A DNA stretch of 64,000 nucleotides from CAVWDU01 sp963753815 (GCA_963753815.1 CAVWDU010000003.1:992001-1056000); one strand, 5' to 3'; positions 54,573 to 63,908 are shown, counted from the stretch's first letter. Translations and numbers: made by a program. Notes: generated by a model from the sequence alone, not told the origin.

Positions 54573-56306
54573 CGAGCCACTCCACCTTCAGCACGCGGGC
54601 ATCGATACCCTGTTCCATAAAAAACCGCAGCCAGCGTTTCTGTTGGTCCTGCAGGGTATCTCCCGGCCCCTTGACCTCTACCAGCCGATACTCCCCGGGC
54701 GAGCTGCCCAGCGCGACCAGATCGGGAAAACCCCGGCGATTTTCACCGGGATCGAACAACATCCGCTCCCAGATTGCCAGCAGGTGCACCGCCGGAATCA
54801 CCGCCAGTGCCTGTGCCAGCATCTCCGGGCTGAGCCGCCGCCAGTTCACCCAGCGGCACTGGTAGGGGTGGTAGCGGCGCCAGGCGGACAGCAGTTCCAG
54901 CGGCAGGGCAACCTCGCGCAATACCTGCAGGCGGGCGTCCAGCTGTTCCCGGCGACGGCGGCTGAAATCCGCCGCGTACATATCCGAGGGAATGCTCTGG
55001 TAGGGGTTATGGAACACGCCCGGCACCGGGGCGAATATCTGCTCCCAGAAAGCCAGGCCGAACAACCCGTTCATCAGCGTGTTCTCGACGTAGTGAACCG
55101 CCGGCCAGGATGCCTGCAACGAGGCGGCAGCCGCCCGTTCGACACCGAGGTCACCACGCGGCAACACCACCGCGTCCACCGGGAAGCGCTCCCGGCGGCA
55201 GTCGGTTCGCTGGCCAAGCCGGCGTTGCAGACGCGGCATCATGCGACGTGCGGCATCACGCTCGGCCTCGCAGCGTGGCGCAGCGACGATCTCCCGGCAC
55301 ACGCCCAGGGCGCCTGGCCAGTCCCCGCACCGCTCCAGTACCCGCGCCCGCCGTTCCCGCGAGGGGTGCAACGGGCTGCGCGCGTAGAGCGCGAGCGCCA
55401 GGTCTGTTTCGCCGACCCGCTCGAGAGCCCGCCCCACCCGGTTGCACAACCGGTGCCAGCGCTCCCGGGTGGCCGCGCCTGCGGGCTGCAGCCCGACCAT
55501 CTCGCCGGCCAGCTGCAGCAGGTCATCTCCGGGGGCTTCCGCGTCGACCTGCCAGGCGTCGAAACGGTCGCTGAACGCCGCGTAGAGCAGGTATTCGTCC
55601 AGCGCCGCGCGGTCGGGAAACAGGCGCTGTTCGCGGTTGACCGGGTAGGGGTAATAGCAGGCCACGCCCAGGTCGCTGAGCACGAACTCGGTCAGGCCCT
55701 GGCGCCGGTTGCCGAAAAACAGCAGTTGGAACAGCGCGACAGTATCTGCGCCCAGCGGCATCACCACCTTCTCACCAACAGGTCCCGCGAGCCGTTCGAG
55801 CAGTGCCGTAGGCGAAAGCGCAAGCGCATCGATCGCAGCGAGCAGTGATGACTTGCGCCGGCAGGGAGGTTGCCGCCCGGCGGGTTGCCGCCCAGCGGAT
55901 GCCGCCCAGAAGTTTCATGCGCCAGCTCGGGAAACGCGCGGCGCAGCTCGGGCACGGTGTACAGCCTGCCGGCATCCTCAGGCGCAAGCCCCCGGCAGAA
56001 CTCCGACAGGCCGGTAGAGACCAGTTCCTCCAGCGCCCTGTCCACCGAGGGTATTTCCGGGTAGACCAGCGCACTGACCCGGAAACAGGGCCCGACCCGG
56101 GAAACCATGCGCACGTAGAGGCACTGTGCCGCCCGGCTGGCGTTCTTCAGCCGGCAAAGAAAACCGGCTTCATCTGCGCTGAGTAAATCGCCGTACTGGT
56201 CTCCCACGGTCGCGCACATGCGCAGAAAGTTGTCGCGGTAGTAAAGCGGGTCGAGCGCAACCGGTTCCGGCTTCGGTAGCGCATCCGCGACGGTGGCACC
56301 CGTCAC
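54565..56306 (-). pseudogene. FAN1-like structure-specific nuclease with VRR-NUC domain, single-base frameshift
   Basis: The N-terminal 150 residues are read from ATG 56306 (YYRDNFLRMCATVGDQYGDL, LYVRMVSRVGPCFRV). One base is missing near 55848; the other frame continues SLLAAIDALALSPTALLERL and then the rest: TPR-like helical region, NTLMNGLFGLAFWEQIF, VFHNPYQSIPSDMYAADF, and the VRR-NUC site RRGFPDLVALG...RLVEVKGPGDTLQDQQKRW (Asp, Glu-x-Lys catalytic residues). FAN1 cuts near DNA interstrand crosslinks and flaps. Length would be 581 codons with the base restored. The gene is upstream of, and overlaps, the helicase gene. Confidence 0.85.
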
Positions 56307-57193
56307 GGGACAGCCCGGCGGGGTTGCGACTGCTGCAGCAGCAATCCCGGGACGATCAGGGCGAGACCGACCAGGGTAGCGACCTGGATCGGCTCACCCA
56401 GTATCGTCGCGATGAAAACCAGTGAAATCAGCGGCGAGAGAAAGATGAGATTGCCGACGCGGGACACTCCACTGCTCAGGCGCAACGCAACAGACCACAG
56501 CACGAACGTGATGCCCATCTCGAACAGGCCGACGTAGGTGGCAGCGAGGAGACCCTGCCAGGGCAGCGGGTACAGCGTCGACTGCAGCACACAGAGCAGC
56601 ACGGCGACAGGCGCCGCGAGACTGAAGCTTAAGCACAGCGAGACAACCGGGGCACCGGAATCGCCCGCTTTCGCCAGCCAGTACAGCGCCCAGACGACGG
56701 TGCTGGCGAGGGCAAAGGCAACACCCTCCACGCTGTCGAATTCCATTGGCAGCAATCGCCCGCGGGTGGCGATGATCACCACGCCGAGGTAGCCCAGGCA
56801 CACCGCCGCGATATCGCGCCAGCCCAGCCGGTGACCGAGTACCGGTACCGCGAGCACGGCGAGCACCACCGCCCAGGTGTAATTGATCGTCTGCGCCTGC
56901 TGCGCCGGCAACAGGTCGTAGGCGCGCAGCACGGCTAGGTAAAACAGCAATGGATTCAACACGCCCATCAACAGGAAATACCCCGGCCTCCGGCACAGTT
57001 CGCGCCACGCGCGCCGCCCGGCTCCCTGTACCAGCACGATCAGCCACAGCGTGAGCGTAGAACAGCAGACACTCAGTGCCAGCAACTGGTAGACATCGAT
57101 GTAGCGCAGTGCCAGCTTGAACGCCGTCGCGGCGGTGGCCCAGAAGAAGACCGCTGCCAACCCGAAACACAGCGCGCGACGATCGTCGTCCAT
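56303..57193 (-). CDS. EamA/DMT-family transporter
   Basis: 296 residues with ten predicted membrane helices in two repeats (FGLAAVFFWATAATAFKLAL first helix; LASTVVWALYWLAKA start of repeat 2; SPLISLVFIATILGEPIQ near the end). Drug/metabolite superfamily; the substrate cannot be told. Its stop overlaps the start of the FAN1-like gene by four bases, so it heads the EamA-FAN1-helicase operon. Confidence 0.9.
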   Translation of the reverse strand: MDDDRRALCFGLAAVFFWATAATAFKLALRYIDVYQLLALSVCCSTLTLWLIVLVQGAGRRAWRELCRRPGYFLLMGVLNPLLFYLAVLRAYDLLPAQQAQTINYTWAVVLAVLAVPVLGHRLGWRDIAAVCLGYLGVVIIATRGRLLPMEFDSVEGVAFALASTVVWALYWLAKAGDSGAPVVSLCLSFSLAAPVAVLLCVLQSTLYPLPWQGLLAATYVGLFEMGITFVLWSVALRLSSGVSRVGNLIFLSPLISLVFIATILGEPIQVATLVGLALIVPGLLLQQSQPRRAVP

Positions 57194-57535
57194 CAGCGGG
57201 CGGCTGTCATTGGCTGGCCCCTTTCTCTGCCGAGGATGCTATCGAAGGTGCTGTCGAGAGTGATAGAGGGGAGGCTCACGATACCTGAAACCATGATTAT
57301 TCGCGCAGTCCCGGAATGGTTTCATCATACGTGATCGCCCTGTGCCTGTCAGACCCGGGCGCCGGGCACAGTCGCCTGCAGGCTACAGGTTGCGACAGTC
57401 CACGCGCGCTCAGCTCGCACGTTTCGAAATCGACACCGGGCGATCAGTGCAGCGACAACGGTTGTATTTGGAAGTGGCACCTGCCTCGGCTCGATAACCG
57501 ACCCACTCGGTAGAGCGACATAGGCCTTCGAACCC
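57194..57535. other. Intergenic region between divergent EamA and nhaC-type genes, left part
   Basis: No gene recognised. It should hold the promoter of the minus-strand EamA-FAN1-helicase operon. A short inverted sequence (cccgggcgccggg, about 57354) is present. Confidence 0.4.
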
Positions 57536-57658
57536 GGGACAACGAGTGCGGTGGTGCTCGCCGGGGGACGCCAAAAAGCGTACATCCGTGTACAGGCTCG
57601 GCTGGCGGCGTCCCTGCCGCCAGACGCCCCCGTCGAGCACCACCGCACTCGTTGTCCC
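57536..57658. repeat. Palindromic repeat with 25-bp perfect inverted ends
   Basis: Positions 57536-57560 and 57634-57658 are exact reverse complements (gggacaacgagtgcggtggt, plus five more bases). The 73-bp interior contains nested short palindromes (gtacatccgtgtac, ctggcggcgtccctgccgcc). A degenerate relative lies at 61707-61790. It looks like a REP/MITE-type element. Confidence 0.8.
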
Positions 57659-57843
57659 TCAATACGCTCGCTATTCATCAACGCATACGAAAGCAAGCCA
57701 AGCTCGACAAGTAATCAATTCTCCCTGTACCCGGACCGTCAATTCAGGCATTCTGAACCGCATTTCCGGTACACCCCGCAGGCTCGACCGGACCACCGCC
57801 CACCGGCAGCGCCGGAGCAATAACCAACGGAGACCGGTTTTCC

Positions 57844-59322
57844 GTGAGCGTAACCCAGCACACCAACCCGCGTATGACCCTGACACTGGCGTTGACGCCT
57901 ATCGTGTTACTCGTATCGCTACTGGCCTGTTCGGTCTACCTGTTCGGTGCCGACTCCTCCTACGGCGCCAACCAGATCGCCCTGGTGCTGGCCACACTGG
58001 TGGCCGCATTGGTCGGCCAGCGCACCGGGGTGAGGTGGAAAGAGAGCCAGGAAGGCATCATTACGGGCATTACCGTGGGCCTGGGATCGATTCTGATCCT
58101 GTTGTCGGTGGGCATGCTCATTGGAACCTGGATCGTCAGCGGCACCGTGCCCTCCATGATCTACTACGGTGTCATGGTCCTCAACCCGTCGATGTTCTAC
58201 GCCGCGAGTGCCGCATTGTGCGCAATCGTCGCCATCAGCATCGGCAGCTCCTGGACAGTGGCCGGGACGCTGGGTATCGGCCTGATGGGCATCGCCGGCA
58301 GTTTCGACCTCTCGCCCGAGATTACTGCCGGCGCGATCATTTCCGGAGCGTACTTCGGCGATAAGCTTTCACCCATGTCGGATACCACCAACCTGGCGTC
58401 GGCCTGCACCGGCGTGGATCTGTTCGACCACATCCGGCACATGTTGTGGACGACAGTGCCGAGTTTTGCGATCGCCCTGCTGGTGTTCGCCCTGATCGGC
58501 GCCTCGGCTGCCGCCCCGCCCAGCGAGATCGCCGCGCTGCAGACGAGTCTGCGGCAGGAGTTCAGTATCGGTCCGCACCTGCTGCTGCCCCTTCTGCTGA
58601 TGCTGGTACTCGTCTACCGGCGCTTTCCCGCCTACCCCGCCATCGTCGTCAGCGCGCTGACCGGCGCCGTGTTCGCGTTGCTGTTCCAGCCCGAGGCGGT
58701 GACCCGGCTGGCGGGTGACAGCGGTGACATCGGCGGCGGTATGACCTTGATGAAGGGCATCTGGCTTGCCCTGTTCGACGGCTATTCCTCGGACAGCGGC
58801 AATGAATTCCTCGACCAGCTGTTGAGCAAGGGTGGCATGAGCAGCATGCTCAACACGGTGTGGCTGATCATCACCGCGCTGGGTTTCGGCGGCATCCTGG
58901 AACGCACCGGCATCCTCAACTACCTGCTGACGATGGCCCTGAAAGGCGTGAAAAGCACGGGTTCGCTGATCACCACCACGGTCGCGACCTGCATTGCTAC
59001 CAACATCCTCGCGGCGGACCAGTTCATCGCCGTGGCATTACCGGGGCGCATGTACAAAGAAGCCTACGAGCGCCGCGGCCTGTCCCCGCTCAACCTGTCG
59101 CGCACACTGGAGGATTCGGCCACCATCACCTCGGCCCTCATTCCGTGGAATACCTGTGGTGCCTTCATGGCCGGGACGCTGGCCGTGGATACGCTCAGCT
59201 ATGCGCCGTATGCCGTGTTCAACCTGGTCTGTCCCTTTATCGCCATCATCTACGGGTTTACCCAGATCGGCCTGAAGCCGCTGGAGCCGGTCGAACCCGC
59301 GCCGGGGGCAGTGGCGGGCTGA
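57844..59322 (+). CDS. NhaC-family Na+/H+ antiporter
   Basis: 492 residues, about 11-12 membrane helices. NhaC landmarks are VGLGSILILLSVGMLIGTWI, ISIGSSWTVAGTLGIGLMGI, GAYFGDKLSPMSDTTNLAS, and SATITSALIPWNTCGAFMAGTL. It exchanges Na+ for H+ across the inner membrane, supporting growth in salt or at alkaline pH. The GTG start follows GGAG. The stop overlaps the next start (TGATG). Confidence 0.93.
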   Translation: MSVTQHTNPRMTLTLALTPIVLLVSLLACSVYLFGADSSYGANQIALVLATLVAALVGQRTGVRWKESQEGIITGITVGLGSILILLSVGMLIGTWIVSGTVPSMIYYGVMVLNPSMFYAASAALCAIVAISIGSSWTVAGTLGIGLMGIAGSFDLSPEITAGAIISGAYFGDKLSPMSDTTNLASACTGVDLFDHIRHMLWTTVPSFAIALLVFALIGASAAAPPSEIAALQTSLRQEFSIGPHLLLPLLLMLVLVYRRFPAYPAIVVSALTGAVFALLFQPEAVTRLAGDSGDIGGGMTLMKGIWLALFDGYSSDSGNEFLDQLLSKGGMSSMLNTVWLIITALGFGGILERTGILNYLLTMALKGVKSTGSLITTTVATCIATNILAADQFIAVALPGRMYKEAYERRGLSPLNLSRTLEDSATITSALIPWNTCGAFMAGTLAVDTLSYAPYAVFNLVCPFIAIIYGFTQIGLKPLEPVEPAPGAVAG

Positions 59323-59780
59323 TGGCGGGGTCATCGATCGCCTGGGACCTTCCCGACCCCCACCTGCAGCAACAGACCGTGCGCGAAGGCGACATCGACG
59401 GTCTCGGCCACACCAACAACGCGGTCTACGTCAGCTGGTGCGAGCAGGTCGCCTGGTCCCACTCGGAGGCGCTGGGGCTGAACCTCGAGAGCTACCAGCA
59501 ACTCGACCGCGCCATGGCGGTGATCCATGCCGAGTACGACTACCTGCAGGCGTCGCGGCTGGGTGACACCCTGCTGGCCGCCACCTGGATCACAGAGTGG
59601 GATGGCAGGCTGACCATGTTGCGCCATTTCCAGATCGTCCGCACCACAGACCAGGTCACCCTGCTGCGCGGCAAGGTTCGCTTCGCCTGCATCGAAATCA
59701 GCACCGGGCGACCCCGCCGCCTGCCGGCCGAGTTCATCGCCGGCTATGGCCCGGCCATCCTTGACGCCGGGCAGCCGTAG
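59322..59780 (+). CDS. Acyl-CoA thioesterase, 4HBT hotdog fold
   Basis: 152 residues. VREGDIDGLGHTNNAVYVSWCEQVAW carries the catalytic Asp of 4-hydroxybenzoyl-CoA/YbgC-type thioesterases (D-x-x-G-H-x-N-N). MAVIHAEYDYLQASRLGD, a beta strand pattern, follows. It probably hydrolyses short or medium acyl-CoA in the cytosol. Translationally coupled to the antiporter gene. Confidence 0.88.
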   Translation: MAGSSIAWDLPDPHLQQQTVREGDIDGLGHTNNAVYVSWCEQVAWSHSEALGLNLESYQQLDRAMAVIHAEYDYLQASRLGDTLLAATWITEWDGRLTMLRHFQIVRTTDQVTLLRGKVRFACIEISTGRPRRLPAEFIAGYGPAILDAGQP

Positions 59781-59821
59781 CCCGGTTCGTTCATCGCTCT
59801 TCGTCTCCCGGATGGCATGGC

Positions 59822-59863
59822 GGCCGCACCTCGCCGGCCGCACCTCGCCGGCCACACCTCGCC
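59822..59863 (+). repeat. Three tandem 14-bp units
   Basis: ggccgcacctcgcc occurs twice, then ggccacacctcgcc, followed by a partial fourth unit, 41 bases after the thioesterase stop. Confidence 0.75.
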
Positions 59864-59894
59864 GGCCACAGCAGTCAATCGATGACGGAAGCGG

Positions 59895-60079
59895 GTTAGC
59901 CCGCTTCGCTCACCGATAGTCGTCGCGAGGGTGGTCTGGCACTTGGCTGGCAGGGTGCTCGGACCAGAAGACGTTGAAGGCGTAGTTGACACTACGTCGA
60001 AACGTCTGGCGGGAGAACGCACTGTCAGACAAGTGCCAGGACGACCGCAGCAGTCAATCGGTGAGCGAAGCGGGCTAAC
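59895..60079. repeat. 185-bp foldback element with 23-bp perfect inverted ends
   Basis: 59895-59917 (gttagcccgcttcgctcacc + gat) is the exact reverse complement of 60057-60079. Inner arms pair imperfectly (ggtctggcacttg with caagtgccaggac). The right end reaches into the epmA stop codon (60075-60077). It fills the gap between the thioesterase and epmA, which are convergent; it may act as a bidirectional terminator or be a MITE. Confidence 0.7.
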
Positions 60080-61022
60080 TCCGCTCCCAGTCGAAGGCCA
60101 GCACGCGGCGTATATCCCGCTCGCCGGTGGCGAGCATGAGCAGGCGATCAAGCCCGAGCGCGACGCCGCTGCAGGCGGGCAGACCGCTCGCCACCGCCGC
60201 GAGAAGCCGGTCGTCGGCTGCCATTTGCGGTCGTTGCAGGGCAGCCCTGCGGGCGTTATCGGCCTCGAAACGATGGCGTTGCTCGTCGACGTCGGTGAGT
60301 TCGAAATACCCGTTCGCCAGTTCGACACCGTCGACGTAAAGCTCAAACCGGTGGGCCACCTCCTGCCCGTTGCTGGTACCCAGGACCGCGAGCGCCGCCT
60401 GGGTGGGCGGGTAGTCATAGACGAACACCATGTCGTGACCGGTGAGTTGCGGCTCGATGACATGGCTTATCAGCAGGTCAAGCCACAGGTCCCTGCTCCC
60501 GGACATAGCGCCCACCTCTACCCGCGCGCGGGCCAGTGCCTCCACCTCGGCATCGGTGGCTGTCATCGGGTCGATTGCCAGCAGGTCTTCGAAGAGTTCG
60601 CGGTAGCTGTACTTGCGAAGGGGGCGTTCACCGGTACAAAAGACCACCAGCTCGGCCACCTCGGTCATTAAGCGGTGGTGATCAAACCCGGGGCGGTACC
60701 ACTCCAGCATCGAAAACTCGGGGTTATGTCGCGGCCCGGCTTCACCCTGACGAAACGCCCTGGCCACCTGGTAAATCGGTCCAGTGCCGGACGCCAGCAG
60801 CCGCTTCATGGCGTATTCCGGCGAAGTCTGCAGGTAGCGTCTGCTGTCTTCGAGACTCAGCGCGAAGCTGTCGATAGACGGATCGGACACACCGTAGGAA
60901 CACAGCAGCGGCGTTTCCACTTCGAGGATGTCGCGATCCGCAAAAAACCGGCGGATCGCAGTCAACAGTTCGGCGCGGGCCCGAATGACCGCGAGGTCGG
61001 CACCCGGACGCCAGACCGGCAC
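60075..61022 (-). CDS. epmA: Elongation factor P beta-lysyltransferase EpmA (GenX/PoxA)
   Basis: 315 residues. A truncated class II lysyl-tRNA-synthetase catalytic core without anticodon domain: IRRFFADRDILEVETPLL (motif 1), YQVARAFRQGEAGPRHNPEF (motif 2) and ALGLDRLLMLATGERDIRRV (motif 3). It attaches beta-lysine to Lys34 of EF-P. The GTG at 61022 starts 8 bases after the efp stop and gives a normal length. It directly follows its own substrate gene efp on the minus strand. Confidence 0.93.
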   Translation of the reverse strand: MPVWRPGADLAVIRARAELLTAIRRFFADRDILEVETPLLCSYGVSDPSIDSFALSLEDSRRYLQTSPEYAMKRLLASGTGPIYQVARAFRQGEAGPRHNPEFSMLEWYRPGFDHHRLMTEVAELVVFCTGERPLRKYSYRELFEDLLAIDPMTATDAEVEALARARVEVGAMSGSRDLWLDLLISHVIEPQLTGHDMVFVYDYPPTQAALAVLGTSNGQEVAHRFELYVDGVELANGYFELTDVDEQRHRFEADNARRAALQRPQMAADDRLLAAVASGLPACSGVALGLDRLLMLATGERDIRRVLAFDWERS

Positions 61023-61029
61023 GACGGGA

Positions 61030-61602
61030 TCAGGACTTGCCGGCGCGGCCCTGGTATTCGCCGGTACGCGTATCCACCCGGATGATCTCGCCCTGGCTGA
61101 GGAAGAGCGGCACCTTGACCACTGCACCGGTGCTGAGCGTTGCCGGCTTGTTGCCGCCGCTGGCTGTGTCGCCCTTCAAACCGGGGTCTGTCTCGACGAT
61201 CTCCAGTTCGACAAAATTCGGCGGCGCTACCGACAGCGGCGTGCCGTTGTACAGCGTCACCTCACAGGGGTCCTGCTCCTTCAGCCACAGGTTCGCGTCG
61301 CCCACCGCCTTGGCGTCGGCCTGGTACTGCTCGAACGTGTCGGGCTCCATGAAGTACCAGAACTCGCCGTCGGTATAGAGATACTCCATGGTGCGATCCA
61401 TGACGTCGGCAGCCTCGAGACTCTCGCCGGACTTGAAGGTACGCTCCCAGACGCGACCGGTACTGAGATTGCGCAATTTAACCCGGTTGAACGCCTGACC
61501 CTTGCCGGGCTTGACGAATTCGTTGTCGAGTATGCTGCACGGCTCGCCATCCAGCATGACCTTGAGTCCGGAGCGAAATTCGTTAGTACTGTAGTTGGCC
61601 AT
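61030..61602 (-). CDS. efp: Elongation factor P
   Basis: 190 residues. The domain I tip FVKPGKGQAF carries Lys34, the residue modified by EpmA. Three beta-barrel domains; C-terminus GEIIRVDTRTGEYQGRAGKS. EF-P rescues ribosomes stalled at polyproline. The ATG at 61602 follows a GAGAGACAGGT leader. The EpmB aminomutase that makes beta-lysine is not in this window. Confidence 0.96.
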   Translation of the reverse strand: MANYSTNEFRSGLKVMLDGEPCSILDNEFVKPGKGQAFNRVKLRNLSTGRVWERTFKSGESLEAADVMDRTMEYLYTDGEFWYFMEPDTFEQYQADAKAVGDANLWLKEQDPCEVTLYNGTPLSVAPPNFVELEIVETDPGLKGDTASGGNKPATLSTGAVVKVPLFLSQGEIIRVDTRTGEYQGRAGKS

Positions 61603-61946
61603 ACCTGTCTCTCGGTGTTCTTCAACGCGGCGTATCATACCCCAGCCTCGATGCCATTGGCAGTTGTGCTGCCCTTCAAGAGACCGGGATTGAGTGGCTG
61701 CACGGCGACAACGCGTGGGGTGATGGTCGCCGGGGTACGCCAAACAGCGCACATCCCTGTGCGGGCCCGACTGACGGCGTCGACCATCGCTGTGATCGCT
61801 ATTACACAGCGTTTCCGCATTAGCTCCCGGAAAGCGCGAAAACAGTACCCAAAAGGGCCATTACAGTGTTGCTTACCCCGGCACAGCACGTATTATCGAC
61901 CTGACTATTCACAACAAGAAAAAAAGCACGGCAGGGGTTACAGGGC
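61603..61946. other. Intergenic region with efp promoter and a degenerate palindromic repeat
   Basis: Between divergent efp and the gene at 61947. Positions 61707-61790 (gacaacgcgtggggtgatgg ... cggcgtcgaccatcgc) resemble the repeat at 57536-57658 but with a decayed right arm. No gene recognised. Confidence 0.55.
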
Positions 61947-63755
61947 ATGACAGAAAACACGCCGATCCGGCTGCGTATTCCACAGCCCGACCTCGCCGAG
62001 TTCACCCGCTTCGAGCTGGACGAGGAGGCCGCCGCAGGTTGGTGCCATAGCCTGCCGATGGCAAACGCCCAGCGCGCCGCCCAGCAACTGCGTTATGTGC
62101 TCAGTGATCTCAACCGGGTCGAGTTGCCGCCCGGACTTCGCTTTCGCATCCTCGAGGCGTTGCGACCCAATCTCCGCGTGGCACTGTCCGGCCTCGAGAA
62201 ACGCTTCCTCAATCAACCATTAATTGTGCCGGAAGAACCCCGCCAGTTGGCGGAACTGGCCGACAGCCTGAATGGCCTGGCCACCACGGCCTACACCATG
62301 GTCGCCGTGCACGCCATCCAGCAGCAGGGCTCGATAAAGGGCGTGAGTCCGGCCAGGCTTGTTTGCGAGGCTATTTACCGCGCGCTTCGATTCTGTGGCC
62401 AGAGCATGCTGCAGGCCTTGCAGCTCTACCAGCCAGTGGAAGCCGGTCAATGGCTGACGATGCATCAGTTGTTCCGACTGGCGGAGCGCCAGCAGCTTAC
62501 GCGGCTGCCGGTCACCGACAGCGCAGAAGGCGGCAATACCATCGCCAGCATCTACCTGCGGGCGGTGCTGCTGGCCTGCTGTAAACCCAACCAATTGCGG
62601 CAGAGTGACCTCAACGGCATCTACCGCGGACTGCTGCGCTGGTGCAAGTTCGCACACCTGTCCGCTCACTCGGAGTGCGCGGGCCTTTTCGTTGTGGATC
62701 TCGGCAGCGATACCCGGCCCGGTTACCGCGCCCTGCAGAGCGAAGAGCCGGGCGAGGAGCACCGCTGCATCCGCACCGAGGCGCTGGTGGAGCACCTGTC
62801 CGCACTGCGGCAGCAGGCGCACCGCATGGGCAAGACCGGCATACAGGTTGCGGAAGATACCAGCGTACCCCTGAACATCCTCGACCACGTCATCTGGTCG
62901 CTGGGTACCATGAGCCAGCGCGATTTCGCCCGGGTCGCGGGAGAAGGCACCATCAACATGGCCATCGGCCTGAGCAGTGTGCACTACCACGTGGCGGGTG
63001 AACGCACGTTCGGGCAATTACTCTACGGCGAGGCCTACCGGCCCGCAGATATCGAACGCCAGGACAACCCCTTCCTGCCCCGCGGCGACCGCGCCGATCA
63101 CCCGGTGGATGATGCCGACCTGCCCGGTGCCCGGGAGCCGATACAGGGCTACATCGTGGTCGAAGACGCCGGCCTGCAAGCGGCCGATATCGCCGACAGC
63201 CAGCAACTGCCGCCGGAACAGCGCTATCCGGTAATGGATGTGCGCGTGGTCAATTCAAGCCCGGGAGGTTACGGCCTGGAATGGCCCAGGGAGGTCGCAC
63301 CGGACCTGCACGCAGGAGACCTGATCTGTGTTCGCGAGGGCGAGAACGAAGACTGGTCAGTTGGCGCCGTGCGCTGGGTCGACCAGCCCGCGGGCGAACA
63401 TACCCGCGTCGGTATCGAGCTGCTGAGCCCGTACGCCAAGGCCTACGGTGCCGTTATCCACCACAAAACCGGGCGCGACGCAGAGCCCATGCGGGTTCTG
63501 CTGCTGCCGGAGATCAAACTCGTCGGCCAGTCCCACACGATGCTGACCCCTCGGGCCGGATTCAAGGAAAAGCAGAAGGTCACACTGTTGCGCGAAGGCG
63601 AGGAGTTCCTGATCCAGCTGCAGCAACCCGTGGCCGTAACCGGCAGTTTCGCGCGCTTCGGGTTCCGCTATATCAAGCAGCTGGAGGAAGTGGTTGCCGA
63701 AAATCTGAGCGGCCTGCCGGATTCGGCCTATGACTCCGTCTGGAGCAGCATCTAG
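61947..63755 (+). CDS. Large cytosolic protein with PilZ-like C-terminal segment (possible c-di-GMP effector)
   Basis: 602 residues without signal or membrane segment. The N-terminal about 400 residues are mainly helical and not assigned. At about residues 427-446 QRYPVMDVRVVNSSPGGYGL fits the beta-strand plus (D/N)xSxxG motif of PilZ c-di-GMP-binding domains, but the usual RxxxR switch is not clear. The rest (VRWVDQPAGEHTRVGIELLS, LLLPEIKLVGQSHTMLTP) is beta-rich. Large proteins of this kind annotated as FimW-like c-di-GMP receptors occur in Pseudomonas; whether this is an orthologue cannot be settled from sequence inspection. Confidence 0.55.
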   Translation: MTENTPIRLRIPQPDLAEFTRFELDEEAAAGWCHSLPMANAQRAAQQLRYVLSDLNRVELPPGLRFRILEALRPNLRVALSGLEKRFLNQPLIVPEEPRQLAELADSLNGLATTAYTMVAVHAIQQQGSIKGVSPARLVCEAIYRALRFCGQSMLQALQLYQPVEAGQWLTMHQLFRLAERQQLTRLPVTDSAEGGNTIASIYLRAVLLACCKPNQLRQSDLNGIYRGLLRWCKFAHLSAHSECAGLFVVDLGSDTRPGYRALQSEEPGEEHRCIRTEALVEHLSALRQQAHRMGKTGIQVAEDTSVPLNILDHVIWSLGTMSQRDFARVAGEGTINMAIGLSSVHYHVAGERTFGQLLYGEAYRPADIERQDNPFLPRGDRADHPVDDADLPGAREPIQGYIVVEDAGLQAADIADSQQLPPEQRYPVMDVRVVNSSPGGYGLEWPREVAPDLHAGDLICVREGENEDWSVGAVRWVDQPAGEHTRVGIELLSPYAKAYGAVIHHKTGRDAEPMRVLLLPEIKLVGQSHTMLTPRAGFKEKQKVTLLREGEEFLIQLQQPVAVTGSFARFGFRYIKQLEEVVAENLSGLPDSAYDSVWSSI

Positions 63756-63762
63756 CTAATAA

Positions 63763-63908
63763 TAGCAGCCTGTTGAAAAAGTCACAGGCGAGTGCGAGAC
63801 AAGGCAAAAATCTGCGAAAAACCGCAATGTACACGATAGTACATGAGGATTTTGAGCCGATTTTTAACGCCGTATCGTGCCGGCTGGGGCTTTTTCAACA
63901 GGCTGCTA
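63763..63908. mobile_element. MITE-like element, 146 bp, with 19-bp perfect terminal inverted repeats
   Basis: 63763-63781 (tagcagcctgttgaaaaag) is the exact reverse complement of 63890-63908. The interior (acaggcgagtgcgagacaag, cgatttttaacgcc) is non-coding. A truncated copy is at 34421-34473, and a partial end-like sequence (cctgttcaaaaaagcctcag) follows priA at 2946. The right end supplies the stop codon of the flanking minus-strand gene. Confidence 0.8.

Noticed and set aside
53004..55848. Two long plus-strand frames opposite the helicase and FAN1-like genes
   Set aside because: Translations are Arg/Gln/Pro-rich shadows; the minus-strand products carry the Walker, DEAH and VRR-NUC motifs.
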